Shown: piece after piece, positions 38,051 through 50,150 of the stretch
How positions within the stretch are numbered: position 1 is the first letter of the stretch
How the letters are laid out: each line of letters opens with the position of its first letter
Notes under the pieces: generated by a model
What the model was told of the DNA's origin: nothing
Seen by the model: the letters and a program-made list of their open reading frames with translations, nothing else
Database searches by the model: none
Translations under genes and position numbers: made by a program
Assembly (NCBI GenBank): GCA_036937835.1
Contig: CM072875.1
Coordinates: 13,343,001-13,407,000 of the forward strand
Reading direction: 5' to 3'
Origin: Pampus argenteus
Lineage: Eukaryota; Chordata; Actinopteri; Scombriformes; Stromateidae
Length of the DNA stretch: 64,000 nucleotides

Positions 38051-39296
38051 CTGTCTCCGAATTTCATTTCATTGAACACTGTGGTATTGTTCGCCACTGC
38101 ATTATCACTCTCAATATGGTCGCCGGAAAAAAATAAACAGATGGTATCAACATGACAACGTAGCATGTGTGCGTATGTGCACATCAGGAAAATGAAAGTA
38201 ATTTTGTAGCAGCTAATAGGGTCTGTGGGCAGCAATACAAATATTTTAAGCAGGCGATTCAAAGTGCAACGGTTCAATGCAGAAATACAGAGGACTCACC
38301 AGATGAATACAGAATGCTTTGGAAAAGCATTTCATCCACACACGTTCCTTCTGCATACAAATCATTTCAGTCAGTGAAAGTTTGTCTGTACGATTCTACT
38401 CCGGGGAACCTTAATATTCAGCTCAGGGTCCCAGTAAATCCTTAGCACACGTTCAAACAGCTCTGATACAGGTTAACTGAAAACCTGATCAAACAGATTA
38501 AAGTTATGATCATGTTTCTCACCAAGACACAAATTATATATTCAGACCATCATTATAATAATGTGCAACCTGAACCCACAGAGAAATAAATAAAACACAC
38601 TTTAACAACTCTGTGTGATGGAAAAAGTCTAGACAATCACTGTAACTTGAATGTTTTTGGCTGAAACAAAACCACTCGTATCTTGGAAACAGTGAGATCT
38701 GTCAGCTCAGTGCCCCTCAGTAAATGCAAATGATGGAAGTCTAGACTCAGGAGAAAGAGAAAGAGAAACATACTGGCCTTGAAAACATCAGAAAACAGAG
38801 AGAAGGCCAGGACAATAGGTGAAATGAGACAGTGTAAAGCATAAATATAAAGTGTATTTCTGCTCTGTGGTGTAGGAGACACAAATTAATGCCAGTGATT
38901 CAATTATGGGATGTGTATAAACATAATTAAAAAATTCATTTACTGTAAAGATGTGCTTTTCAATTAATGGATTATAAAAAGAAAAATAAGACTGCATACT
39001 ACATGATATCAGGAAATGGAAATGTGAGTCCGTGTAACAGCCCAAATTCCACAGAGCGCTTTTGGATGTTGAAAACATTTGTGCATTCACGTGGGTTTCA
39101 TTATGAAAGCAGTCATGGACATAATTTTAACAGAAAACATCAAAAACACTTTCAACACAGAAGCAGCTGCAGATTTACAAACTCACAACAAATACTGCAA
39201 AAAGCTTAATATCTAGATTTTGCTTACATGAACACCAGCAACAAACCCTGATGTAGTGACACTAGTGTGAACCAAAACCTACAGTGGCTTTACATG

Positions 39297-39702
39297 TACA
39301 GTACCGTGCAAACACATAGATGTTTAGATCCTTATCAAATATGCAATATCATCATAAAGGCACCTGATCAGATCCAAATTTATTCTGTAGCATGACAACA
39401 ACCCCAAACACACAATCAGAGCCATCAAGAACTAGAAGAACAATAATTCCTGCACCAGATGATGTGGCCTCCACAGAACCGTGATCCCAACATCATCGAG
39501 TCAGTCGGATTACATGAAGCCTAAATCCACGGACACTTGGAACAACCGACCTGCCATGACAAAGTACCATGAAAAATTGTATTTGATTTAGGTTTCTTCT
39601 GTTTACTATGAATTTATGATAAATAAAAACTATTTATGGCATTATTTTTGAAAGCATCCTCATTTTGTTTTTAGCACCTAAAATGTGTGCGCAGTGCTTT
39701 AT
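39297..39702 (+). pseudogene. internally deleted Tc1/mariner transposon with transposase tail
   Basis: The left end reads TACAGTACCGTGCAAAC at 39297. The right end (GCACCTAAAATGTGTGCGCAGTGCTTTA, ending about 39702) is its degenerate inverted copy, both resembling the CAGTACTGTGCAAAAGTTTTAGGC ends of fish Tc1 elements. Between them the C-terminal transposase remains: HDNNPKHT at 39391-39414 carries the second catalytic Asp (39394), and MMWPPQNRDPNIIES carries the Glu (39498-39500). Their distance of 104 nt fits a DD34E spacing with one net base lost. Stops and the frameshift show it is dead. At about 0.4 kb it is far below the usual 1.6 kb. Confidence 0.85.
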
Positions 39703-42350
39703 ATTACCACACTTCATACTGAGAAGTGGAACATGTGATGACATCTTTGATAAAATACTTATTCTCAATATGTGAATGAGTGTAGTAGTTACATTTATAC
39801 CATAAAGACCATATTATTACATTAAGCAAATCATCTGAATTTGTAGCACCCATTTGGAGGTTGTTTTAATGCCTCATTTTCACTGATTTTTACACTAGCA
39901 TGTACAAGGTTGTGTCTGAGAGTAGGCCCTCTTTCAAATCCATGGAAATTGCAGGTCTCCGATGATAATATGTGCCAATATTTTTTTTAGTTTATTTCTT
40001 TTTCTGTGGGGATTCTTTTGTAACAATTTATTTCTTGATTCTTGCAAGGCCATATGATAGGATTCCTCCACACTTGGATAACCCTGTTCTAAAAACCTGT
40101 CAATAAAATCCTCTGTAGTGTGACAAATTTGTCTGAGTCTGAAGAACTGACTTCTTGGTAGACATCATTTCAAGGGTGCAGGAGTGATAGCTATTGGCAA
40201 GCAGTAAGGTGTTTCCATCCGTATCTTTTCTGTAATGCATAGTGTACCAGATGTTTTCTCAACCCACGTCTCACTCTATCCGAAGCGCATTCAATAGTGA
40301 ACTTTAAATTGGGATCTTTTTCACTCTTGTAATTCCAATAGACAAAAGATGTCATGTATGGATACCATTTGGATATGTTAATCAACAAATGCATTCTCTC
40401 TGTGGGATTATATATGATTTTTTTCATTCAAAAAGACCAACATACAGATTGCATAGCTCAGAGCTACAGCACTGACCATTAAAAAAAACACAAATTTGAA
40501 ATACTTACATCTTAATACAATTTCTGCTAAATTTTGAATGATTCAGAATAAATTCAATAGATGGACTGTCATTCCCAAATAGTGCATAAATGACAATAAC
40601 CCACTACATACGTGTGTAAAGACTCTCTACAGCCAGAGATACCAAAATACTGTTTTCACTCATTCTTTATTTCTGAGAACCTAGAAATGAATATGTTCTG
40701 ATGCACATGCATACAACACTATACACAAAAATCTCCTTGTGAAGACAGGATCATAACAACTGCAGCAGATGTAACGAGTCTTACAGAAGACATGTCTGTT
40801 TTCCTGTTCTCTGAGAAGGGTGGAAGCTTCTGATATCTTCAGCCAGACTTAACGATTCCTATGCAAATGTACCACAGATTATGGCCAACGTTGATAGGCT
40901 GTGCCTGGGTGTCATTAAGATTTAAACGTTGGTCACAGAAACTTTGATACTCAGGACTTTTGTGTGCAAGCTTTCATGGCATCAAACTGTGCGTGGTTTG
41001 ATGACAGCAGAAATATGTCATCTAGGGGGGGTTAGAGCTTCTCACTGCAGTTGCGAGATTCGTTTGAAAGAAACTGACTGGAGGCGCATAAAGTAAGTGA
41101 TAGGAGAGAAATCTGTCTGAAATGCCAACAAATTCCAAACGCCTGAAACAGTATGTAACTTCATGCCTCCAGCAGAGGGCAAACTAACTCCAGCATGCAG
41201 TGATCTGAACACATGGATGAAATCGTGAGTGGAACATATTGTATCTTAGTGAGAAGCGAGTCAGAATAGTATCCTTTTAAAAAGTGAACGTGTGGCACTC
41301 TAGGTCTCATTCATATTACAGAGGCATCTAAAATATTCTACTACAGTCTGTGAACTCCAAACATGTTTTAGGATGATGTGCACCCTAGAGGCAAACAGAT
41401 TTGTAAGAAATAGATTTTTTTCACACCTCAGAGAAAACTGATTCATGTGTCAACATATTTTTGTCCTTTACTGAACACCACAATCGATGCGCCCATCTGT
41501 GTAATTCAAGTTAACTTTGGATCTTTTATGTGAGTGCTGCTCGGAAACGGCATTATGGGAGTGTTATTGCTGGGGCATCTCTAGGCAAACAAGATTTGAT
41601 AGAAGAGATGTTGTTTTTTTTTCTCCCCGTGGGTTGATTTACGGCTTTTTCTTTGTAAGAGCATCCAAAAGAAGCAATCCATTCAGCTTTACCAAGTAGG
41701 TAGCAAATAATCTGGCAGATGTACAGAGCAAAAGTTGGTAAAACATCAATTCAGAGCTGTAAGGGAATGGGGAAATGTTAACCAGACTCTTATCGGGACA
41801 ACCTAATTGGCTCAACTGCAGGAGGGCAAGCTGGAGAGACACTATTTATGCCTCAAAGTTTGCAAATAAGTATCTGTTCAAATGATTTGGTAATGCAAGT
41901 CTTCTAAAAGACAGTGAGGAAGCATCACTGACAATATATCAGCAGAGAGATTTGTTTGATAATACAATGGCATTTATTGTTTTCAGAAATGTACTGATTT
42001 AAATGACATTTGTGCTATGAGACATGTTCATTATCACACAGAAAGGAAACTCTGAATCTGATCTAAAAATTAAAAATTAAAAAAAAAAAGTACCGTAAGT
42101 AAAATTCAAGATAAATGACCCAGAAGACAGCAATGCCTCAACATGTCAGCAGCACGTAACATGACTCTGATCGTCTTCTATACTGCTGAAGGCTGAGTCT
42201 ACAACAGAGGAAATAAAATCGCCTTCAAAAGTACGTCAACACCACTGTGCCAGCTTGGCGACGGTGGATTTTAAGCCTAATGATAAAGGAAATAAATTCC
42301 AGGTGAATGTGAGCAAGAAGTGGAAAAAGCAGGTTTGAAATATGAATTAC

Positions 42351-42407
42351 CTTGTCTCCCCTGGTGGATCCCCTGCGGTAGTTTCCTGCTCCCGCTGATG
42401 AGTTCAT
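42351..42407 (-). CDS. dpp6: dpp6 alternative first exon, E-type N-terminus, coding part
   Basis: The 57-nt coding segment encodes MNSSAGAGNYRRGSTRGDK and ends at a phase-0 donor (AAG then GTAATT). It closely resembles the mammalian DPP6 variant beginning MNQTAGASN and ending GKGHK, and the related DPP10 variant beginning MNQTAS. Joined to exon 2 it gives GDK-DLVGS. It is the most upstream of the recognised first exons. For the mammalian MNQT variants, published work attributes very fast Kv4 inactivation to this N-terminal motif. Here residues 3 and 4 are SS instead of QT. The ATG has a good context (GGGACCATGA). A possible acceptor-like TTGCATTGCAG lies about 25 nt upstream, so a separate 5' non-coding exon is conceivable. 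Confidence 0.86.
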
Positions 42408-42469
42408 GGTCCCATAAAGCAGTAGTCTGCAATGCAAATATATACACCTGAAGCAGCTTGTACATTCAA

Positions 42470-42527
<58 letters not shown>

Positions 42528-43330
42528 GCAACCACCAGAATATCTTTTTATCTTGAAAACTGCACGTTGAAAAGCTTCAAATGGAGACATGCGGTTAAAC
42601 TCCAGATATTCCAGCAACGAGCAAGATTAAATGAGCACCCACCTGTAGTATTGCTATTAAAAAGTGTTGTCCAAACGACGAACCAAAGTGTTATAGGCGC
42701 AGCCTTTCTCCTGAAGATACAATGGACGGGCTGTAATGTGCGCTTTCTGTCTGCGCGCCGGCAGCCAGTGAGACAGACGATCAGCAGAAAGTTTCCTCAC
42801 GATGACAAGTCACTGCGATTTCCAGTCGGCAAGTGAAGTTTCTTAAAGTGTTGCTTAAAATGACCTGATACACGGTCAGGACTGTGTCGGCACTCCCAAT
42901 TAGAATATGCACCAAAAAGGCGAAAAAGGCTTCATCAGCAAATTCTTTATGCGTTTCAGTTCCCAGGAGTGAGGAGCCACTGCAATCCTCAAAGCGTCCA
43001 GTCTACATAGACCGCCTCATTTGCACCTTTTTGAAATGTTCACGCCCAAATCTAGCTTGTCAGAACAGACTGAAGATGGGTTGTGACACACTAAGAGGGG
43101 GTAAATATAAACCAGCTATCCGTGTTTATCTGGAGAGGTTCAGACATCTGACTTTCTACTTTCACAAGGCATCTCAAAACTCGTCAATGAATTGTTGGTT
43201 GCTCTGATCCTGTTACGAACAACCCTGCGCGTCTTCTGCCCTCCGCCGCTGTTTTAGGGCAGATACGTCAGCAATTAGAGGCTTTTAGCGGTGGGTGGTG
43301 ATCAAAGGAGAAACTATGTCACCCCCCTTG
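42408..43330 (-). promoter_or_regulatory. dpp6: probable leader and CpG-rich promoter of the E-type dpp6 transcript
   Basis: 5' of the E ATG (transcript sense) lie about 65 nt of leader, then an uninterrupted (GA)n tract (42474-42509 as CT on the plus strand) and a (GT)n tract (42510-42527). Beyond these, 42690-43330 is richer in CpG than its surroundings (for example GCGCGCCGGC near 42755 and clusters near 43225-43260). This fits a promoter but the start site is unknown. An acceptor-like TTGCATTGCAG 25 nt before the ATG leaves open a spliced leader. Confidence 0.5.
42474..42527. repeat. compound (CT)n(AC)n microsatellite
   Basis: About 18 CT units are followed directly by about 9 AC units on the plus strand, 67-120 nt 5' of the E exon ATG. 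Confidence 0.96.
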
Positions 43331-45884
43331 CCCCTTGGCGGCGAATATTTTTTTTCCATAGGCCTAATGAGGAAGGGATGCAAAAGAGTTCATTATAGAG
43401 AGTAAAGTGTGAATTTAGTAAAACCACAGGGAGCTAAGTGGCAGCACTGCAAATACTAATGATCCAGGGCCAGGGAGTTTTCTCTAACTTCAGATGGAGC
43501 TAATTAGAGAGAACAAAGGATAGACTTTTCTTTTGTTAACAAGATAAAATCTGATTTATGTTTATGTAAATGCATTTGCAGACTCGTATGATGTTGCACA
43601 AATCAGAAATCAGAGATCACACTAGAGTCAGTGGTTAACCTTGAAATTGCTCTCTGTAGAGAATTGAGGAAGTGTTGAACGAAAAATAAGTCAGTCTGTG
43701 CTTCTTTTTTTTTTGCTGCATTGCACTGCTATTGGATCATAAATAATTGAACAGTAGAAATGTAGGCCTTGTGAACAATGCCTAAAGACACACAGTTTAC
43801 GTATGACAACTCCCAATTGGGCTGTGTTGGCAAAATAGTAACAACACAACACAAACCATATCTCTCCCCTTTTAAGGCAGATAATAAAGGAAAAGCAACA
43901 AAGTTGTCTGTGCTATATGTTGGACACTCATTGTGCAGAGATACAGGTAACTTCCAAACCCCTGTTGAAAATCTATTTAAATTCAAATTGTATTCAAAAC
44001 TGATCTCAGTGGTTATTTTTTATATGTGAATACCATTCTTGTTGGACACAGTGGTGCATCTCCTTCAGGTGGACTTCGCATTTCCTATTTTATAACTTCA
44101 GAAAGTACATAAGATAGCGATATGTGTTTTCCAGAAAAACAATCCTGCGTGAGCACTAAATTCTAAAATAGTGTATTTTGTGACAGAGGGCTGAACAGCA
44201 TGGAGGCATCCTCCATCACAAAGCCATCATTTACAGATCAGCACCATGGACAGCAGCCAGGCAGCTCTGCTGCGGTGTTAATGGAAGAACAGACAAGGAG
44301 CTCTGAAGCCACAGGAGACCAATTACAGTTGTTATACTGTTGTAGAAATGCTCAAGTGGAGTAGAAGTTTCAGACCAGGAACTGAGTTACAACGGACCCA
44401 TCAATGAGATGAAATGTGTGGAGGAAGATGAAGGTGGAAATCTGCATAACAAACATGCTTTATGATGCTCTTCTCTTGCCTCTTTCTGCCAGTCTGTGTT
44501 TATGAACCAGCTTTGTAGTGTTATCACCAACAGCTAGCCTAGACAACATCGTATGAACAAAGCATAACAAGCAGCTTTCAGTATCATTCCAGTAATCTAC
44601 AGTCGAGGTAGATCATTTGCCATAACATAAACATGTTAAAAAACTAGATTTATGATCTACCTTTGGAGTAAAGATTGGAACAGTGGTCACCATTTCCTTA
44701 CTCACTCAGAAAAGTAAGGCAGTTAGAGCATAAATCGGAGACTAATGATAATAATTACTCCTTATATAATAATAAGTATCCCTTTTGAAGACTTCATTTA
44801 TAATTACTGAGCCTTCTGTTCCCTGTGCCATCATGTCAGTTAAATGATTATCTGTGATGATTTATATGTTTTTAGCAAGAAATCCGCTGACCATTACAAA
44901 GTATCAGTGTTTCAGCAGGTTTCCTGTTATCAATAAAGTATTTCCTATCAGATGGTATGTGAGAGTGCTGTGAATCCCATGCTGCATTTTCAGATCTTGT
45001 TTCAGTCCCTGCGGTCAAAGCACTTTATTTAGACGAAGCTTCAAAAAATTAAAAAAAAAAGACATACAGCACGGCAGGATAGAGGTCAGGCCTTAGTATC
45101 CTCTTTTTGATCTACAGTGGCATTGTTTTTGTAAAAGCCAGTTTGTTTCAAAATGGGCTTAATGGATTAGCATATACTTTATTTATTCCATCACCACCTC
45201 TGAAACAGCAATCTTAACACAGAATAAATCAGGAAATCCAATTTTTCTCCCAGCTGGTCTTCCCCTTTCCTCATTAGAATATCAACAAAGTTGACCACAT
45301 GGCCAGCGGGGTGACACATACATCTCTGTTCTGAGCACTGCTGATTTAATGGACCTGGGGTTGGATGTGTGCATTTTTGGTTGAACAGCAGAAGAGGTCT
45401 ATGTGGAAAGCCAAGTCCTGTAGTGATAATGACCTGAATGACCAAGTGAAGTAGCACTATCAGCTTAAAAAGCTTCTCCACTTAATGATGTGTGGGCTGC
45501 TGAAGGGCTGATATGAGCTTGAAATGACATAAGACTGAATAGAGGCAGCAGCAATAGCCATGCATTTGACATTAATTTCCACTCCTCCACTCTGCCTAGA
45601 ATTACTTAACACAGTTGTCTGCAGGAACATGGGTCATATGACGCTTCTAAAATCCATTTGCAGTGGTTGATTTGGTGAGGAACACTTTAGAGGGCGAGCC
45701 AATTCCAAAACAACCTACTTGTAACAGAGGCGCATAACAACTATAAAGCCAGAGATAAGAGCCTTATTATTATTATAAAAGTTCAAGTTAGTATCATTCA
45801 AATGTGCTTTATTTGCAAAACAAGGAAAATAACCCACAGCCATGGGTAGCAGCTTGCTGAGGCTGATGGTGGTGCTTTGGTTGT

Positions 45885-46125
45885 GCTCAAAATGACAACA
45901 TGATGTTTTATGGGTATAATATTTAGCATGCTCAGTTTAGCGTGTGAGTATATTAACTGTTATTAATTAGCACTAAAGACAATGTGCAGCAGAGGCTGAT
46001 GGGAATATCATTAGTTTTGCAGGTATTTGTTCATAAGTATTTAACACATTAAAAATGTCACCTGATGGAACGTGAAGGGATCACAAAAAGTTATTTTAAT
46101 TCATCCTGAGGGGGACATGAATGCG
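45885..46125. repeat. interspersed fish repeat fragment (later part of the GCATGTTAGCAT family)
   Basis: Blocks in order are ATTTAGCATGCTCAGTTTAG, GAGGCTGATGGGAATATCAT, TAGTTTTGCAGGTATTTG, CACCTGATGG, GGGATCACAAAAAGTTATT and AATTCATCCTGAGGGGGACA. I recall these as the 3' part of one widespread percomorph repeat whose 5' part is at 24690-24840. Here the copy is degenerate with small gaps. Confidence 0.7.
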
Positions 46126-46179
46126 TGCACCAGATTGAAACCAGAAGTTGTAGAGGAAAAGTCTGGGAAGCATCAAGGT

Positions 46180-46400
46180 CAAAACCACTAATCTTAACTA
46201 TCATAACTAAATACCTGACCCCAACCTTTACCCTACACTTAAACCTAAACCTCATTCTAACTTTAAAACATAAAACCAGCGTTAATCAAACTAAACTAAA
46301 AAAGTACCGACCAAAATGTCCTCACTAAAACTAAAATTTAAATTAGCCCTCACAAAGGTAGATGTATAAACACACACACACACGCACACACTGACCCACA
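46180..46400. repeat. CTAACC-rich low-complexity repeat with trailing CA run
   Basis: A degenerate run of TAACCYTAA-like units (46196-46275) is followed by CCGACCAAAATGTCCTCAC, a second TCACTAAAACTAAA stretch, GTAGATGTATAAAC and a (CA)n run with a G. This is the layout of a common teleost repeat in which telomere-like units precede AAAATGTCCTCAC blocks. It is not an active telomere. Confidence 0.6.
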
Positions 46401-49400
46401 GCCTGCATCAGCTTTCAGGGCCAGGTCTCAGACTTCCAGTCACTTTATCCTAGGTTGTGGTCAAGAGCGACATGTAGACTTCCTGTTGTATTGCCTTTCA
46501 TTGCCCTTCATTCCACACAGCTTCTGTTTACCACTCTACTGACATCCATACAGTAATTATAACTGACCCCGACAGGGAAACATTCAGTTTCTTAGAATAT
46601 ACATACAAATAGTGTGCAGACGGCATGCAGGCTGTGCAGGGAGTAGGTCTATATATCTTATTTGTATATTAAATTTGAATTGTGCATCTTCATTTTATAG
46701 GAAAACCTCTCCTCCTAAGCTATTTGTTGCTGAGTGAGTGGATGAGAAGACTGACTGTTAAGAGATACGAAGTGTGACTTGCTGTATTAGTATTAATATG
46801 TAAGTGCTTATGCACTTGTCATCTGTTGTAGAAGCAGGCCAGAGTTGGAAATTCTCACAAAAAAAACCTAATGAATGTGTTTTGTAATGTGGAAGCGCTA
46901 CTGTGCCACTGGGGTATGTTAGAGATGCACAATTGCATGCAGTATGGCCATTTGTTGTGAGGCAAACTCAAAATTGCTTATGGGCTTGTGCCAGTGTTTT
47001 GAAGGGTACTCTGTGGGCTGAGCATTCATCACATGGTGTGCAATATGACAATCCTACATTGCTGTGAGGATTCCCAACTCAGACTCAGTGTTGAGGCTGT
47101 ATTGGAGGGATAAATCATGCCATTAGTGTGTGGCAATACTGTTTCACAATGCCACAAGGAATATGTTGGCCCAGATTAATCTTTAAAATGAGCCAACAAT
47201 TCAATAACCTCCACGGTCTTTGTGCAAACTGTCATATGTTGTTATAGAATTTGTCAACGCAAGGATGAAAGGAGACAGATAGTCCACAAAATAAGCCTAC
47301 AAGAGATTTGGTTTGGACAGATTCGTGTGGGCACACAACAATGTGTTTAGTGCTCAAGAGCTAAGCAAACAACACCATGAACATATACTCTGAGTAAGTG
47401 GCTGTCATGTATGGTACATATAGCATGGATAAATATCTCCATTTTCCAATATGAGCTGCAGTATTAATAATATCCCATAGCTACAATGCCTCTAAAATGC
47501 TTAGTACTCTTAATTACAGCCATCAAGAGGTCAAGATGTTACCTACACTCCAATCAGATCTACACAAGAGCAAAATAACCATTCTGCTACCCCTTCACAT
47601 TATTCTGCAAACACCCACATTCATGCATCACATTGGCAGCACATTGAGCATTATAAAGGGAAATGTGAGCCAAATATCTCACGTTGACAGAAATACTCTA
47701 TATACACAAGGGTCTACATATTCCAGCTTAAAAACAATTACTCATCATCAGAGCCTTTTGTCTCTGCGTGCTTTGTTGTTTTGACAAAGCAAGGGGGACC
47801 ATTCATCACTATGAATGGAGAGAGACACTGTGAATTTTTACTGTACTATACTTCAGCATATTCAGCCACAGTCAGCGCTGCTGGATCTTTAGCTTTGAGA
47901 CAGTGGTGATTTGTGGTTTATGATTTATGATTCTTTGGGTTTGGAAAACAAACCTGTCCTGCATGGGTAAATATTTCACTGGGGGGGAAAAAGTTGGTGC
48001 ACTATAACACTGTTCATTGAGTTAAGTTAAACAGCTCAGCAGCGCCTCACCAGATCAATAGCTTTACACATTTGACTCCGCGGTAACCGTCTCTTTCTCT
48101 CTCTCTTACAGCTGTCTGCAAGAACACATTATTTATCAACATGCTAAGTAGATAAACCGATGAAAACAATAATATCACTTTGTTTAGTTAGTTGTGATCT
48201 TCATTCACATTACCTAGAAAAACCTTGGTCAGTTTTTTTTTTGTTTTTTTTTCTGTGGATGGGTGCGATCTCATCACCAGCCTCATCAAACTTTGAAGTG
48301 ATCCCTTGGTAGCCAGCAGAGAGAATTCTGGCAATTCCCTAATGGCATTGGATGCCATGACTTATTCAGCAGCCTCACATTCGGCCCAGCACCTGAATTT
48401 GGGATAGTTTTCAGACATTCACTACATCTTTCCTTGGACCTTCAAAGACCCTGTTATAAAATACATGAGAACATGAAGGCTTGTGCTATGGACTTCTGGC
48501 TGTTTTCTTTGGAACAAATAACCCAAGTGACCTCATTTAGACAGCTTGTATATTATCCTAATCGGTCTCGTTGTTAATTCCAGTTATCCTCGTGGATCTA
48601 TAGGTATTCTTTTTTCAACCACTGACAGAAAACTGATTTATGATTTATGTCTAGCCAGCAGGAACGGTAAAGCTGCTGCTGTTGGTGTTCATAAGGATTT
48701 CTGAGTTTGGCTGCTGACCTGACACCTTCTCCCTGACTAACTTTGATATATAGCTTTGGGTTTTAAAATACAACGAACACTAAAACAAGAGTGACATCTA
48801 GGAATGAGAATTCACTGAATTGCCGTGCATGACCATGCATGAACACTTTCTCATGCAAGTGAATGGGAATTTGTGTCCATATTCTGGACTGGTACTGTAC
48901 TTACTTCATAAATAACCTCAATAATACAGTAACATTATTTCCTGTGAGTACATACTTAATTATTGACTGATGGACTCCTCACCCTCTTGCTCATCTGAGA
49001 GATTTAGGACAGATGCATGTACTGGTTCAAGAAACTGGCCTACTTTCAAAGGTGGCGTTGTTCCCCTTGGAATTAATCTATCTGGACCTTTAAACCAGAC
49101 TGTAAGACAGAGGCAAAGTTAACAAGATGAAGACTGATGAAAACATTATGACACTGTCAACATGTCAGTAGACGGTTGGGTTAATTAGTGTGCTCTGACC
49201 ACAACTGAACAGGGACAGGGACGACTGTAACCAGACAACTCGCCGGACTAACAGTACAGTATCAAAACCGAAACAATATGCCCTCCAACTAAAACTTTTG
49301 ATCACGATCGGATGAGAGTCATGAGAGAGTGTGCCACCAAAGACTACAGAAACTGATTTTACTGGTCGATACCTTCAACAACAAGAGAATTGATTGATTG

Positions 49401-50065
49401 ATTTATATAAGTATCCCAAACCCAGACACTAGACAGAATCAACAACTAAGTTGATCCCAGCACAAATTGTTAAAGACAATTCCACAAATTAAAAAAACAA
49501 AAAACAAATCAACATTCTTTGTCTGAATTCTTTTGAATCACAGACACTCAGATGCCCACTCAGATATTTTTTTTTTATATTTCTGCACTCCTAAATCTCT
49601 GTTACAGACACAAAAAAAAAAAATATATAGCACTTAGTCCATTCATCAAATAACAAAATGAAATCAAAAGTATGTGGACAATGGCAGATTATTCAAATGG
49701 TCTGTTGTTTATAAAACCGTAGCTACTGCTCTCGGTGGAGGTTTGGTGAACCACTGAAATACATTGCTTAATTGGCTCTACTGAGATCTGTGTTAGCCCT
49801 GTGCTAGACTGGCAACATGCCGTCTTTTGCCAATCTCCATAAGCGGATTGATGGATATATACCCAAACCTTTCTGTTTTACTTGCCCTGTCCACAAAATG
49901 CTGACCAACAGTGTTTCCATATTGCCTAAATATGACCTAAATCAGAAATGTAATTGGCACGGATGCCTATAGGAAATATATTTGCCATAGGTTCATGTCC
50001 AGATAGCATGCACACTGAGGCTGAATCAGGCATAGGAACACAGAACAGAGTAAGTTCACTTATTG

Positions 50066-50150
50066 TACAGTACCAGTCAAAAGTTTGGATACTCTTTCTT
50101 ATTGAAGTGAATGGGAAGATAGTAAAACACCCCCATTTTTTCTCCATACG
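50066..50150 (+). mobile_element. solo Tc1/mariner terminal inverted repeat
   Basis: TACAGTACCAGTCAAAAGTT at 50066 continues TGGATACTCTTTCTTATTGAAGTG-like sequence, matching the end of a common fish Tc1 family (CAGTACCAGTCAAAAGTTTGGACAC). A clear opposing end was not found within about 1 kb, although AGTATCCAAAGAA near 50310 is a partial inverted match. It has no transposase sequence. Confidence 0.65.

Larger units (their letters stand above)
34632..42350 (-). other. dpp6: dpp6 first intron of the E-type transcript (5' part)
   Basis: AT-rich intron holding a GT microsatellite at 35159-35192, a perfect 14-bp hairpin at 37326-37357, a CT run at 38029-38050 and a Tc1/mariner remnant at 39297-39702. 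No further exon is supported. Confidence 0.75.

Noticed and set aside
42225..42617. A 130-codon minus-strand frame through the E exon
   Set aside because: Only the 19 codons 42351-42407 resemble DPP6. The rest is microsatellite translation upstream and intron read-through downstream.
46196..46275. Telomere-like CTAACC run
   Set aside because: It is degenerate and embedded in a known-looking interspersed fish repeat, with no sign of a chromosome end.
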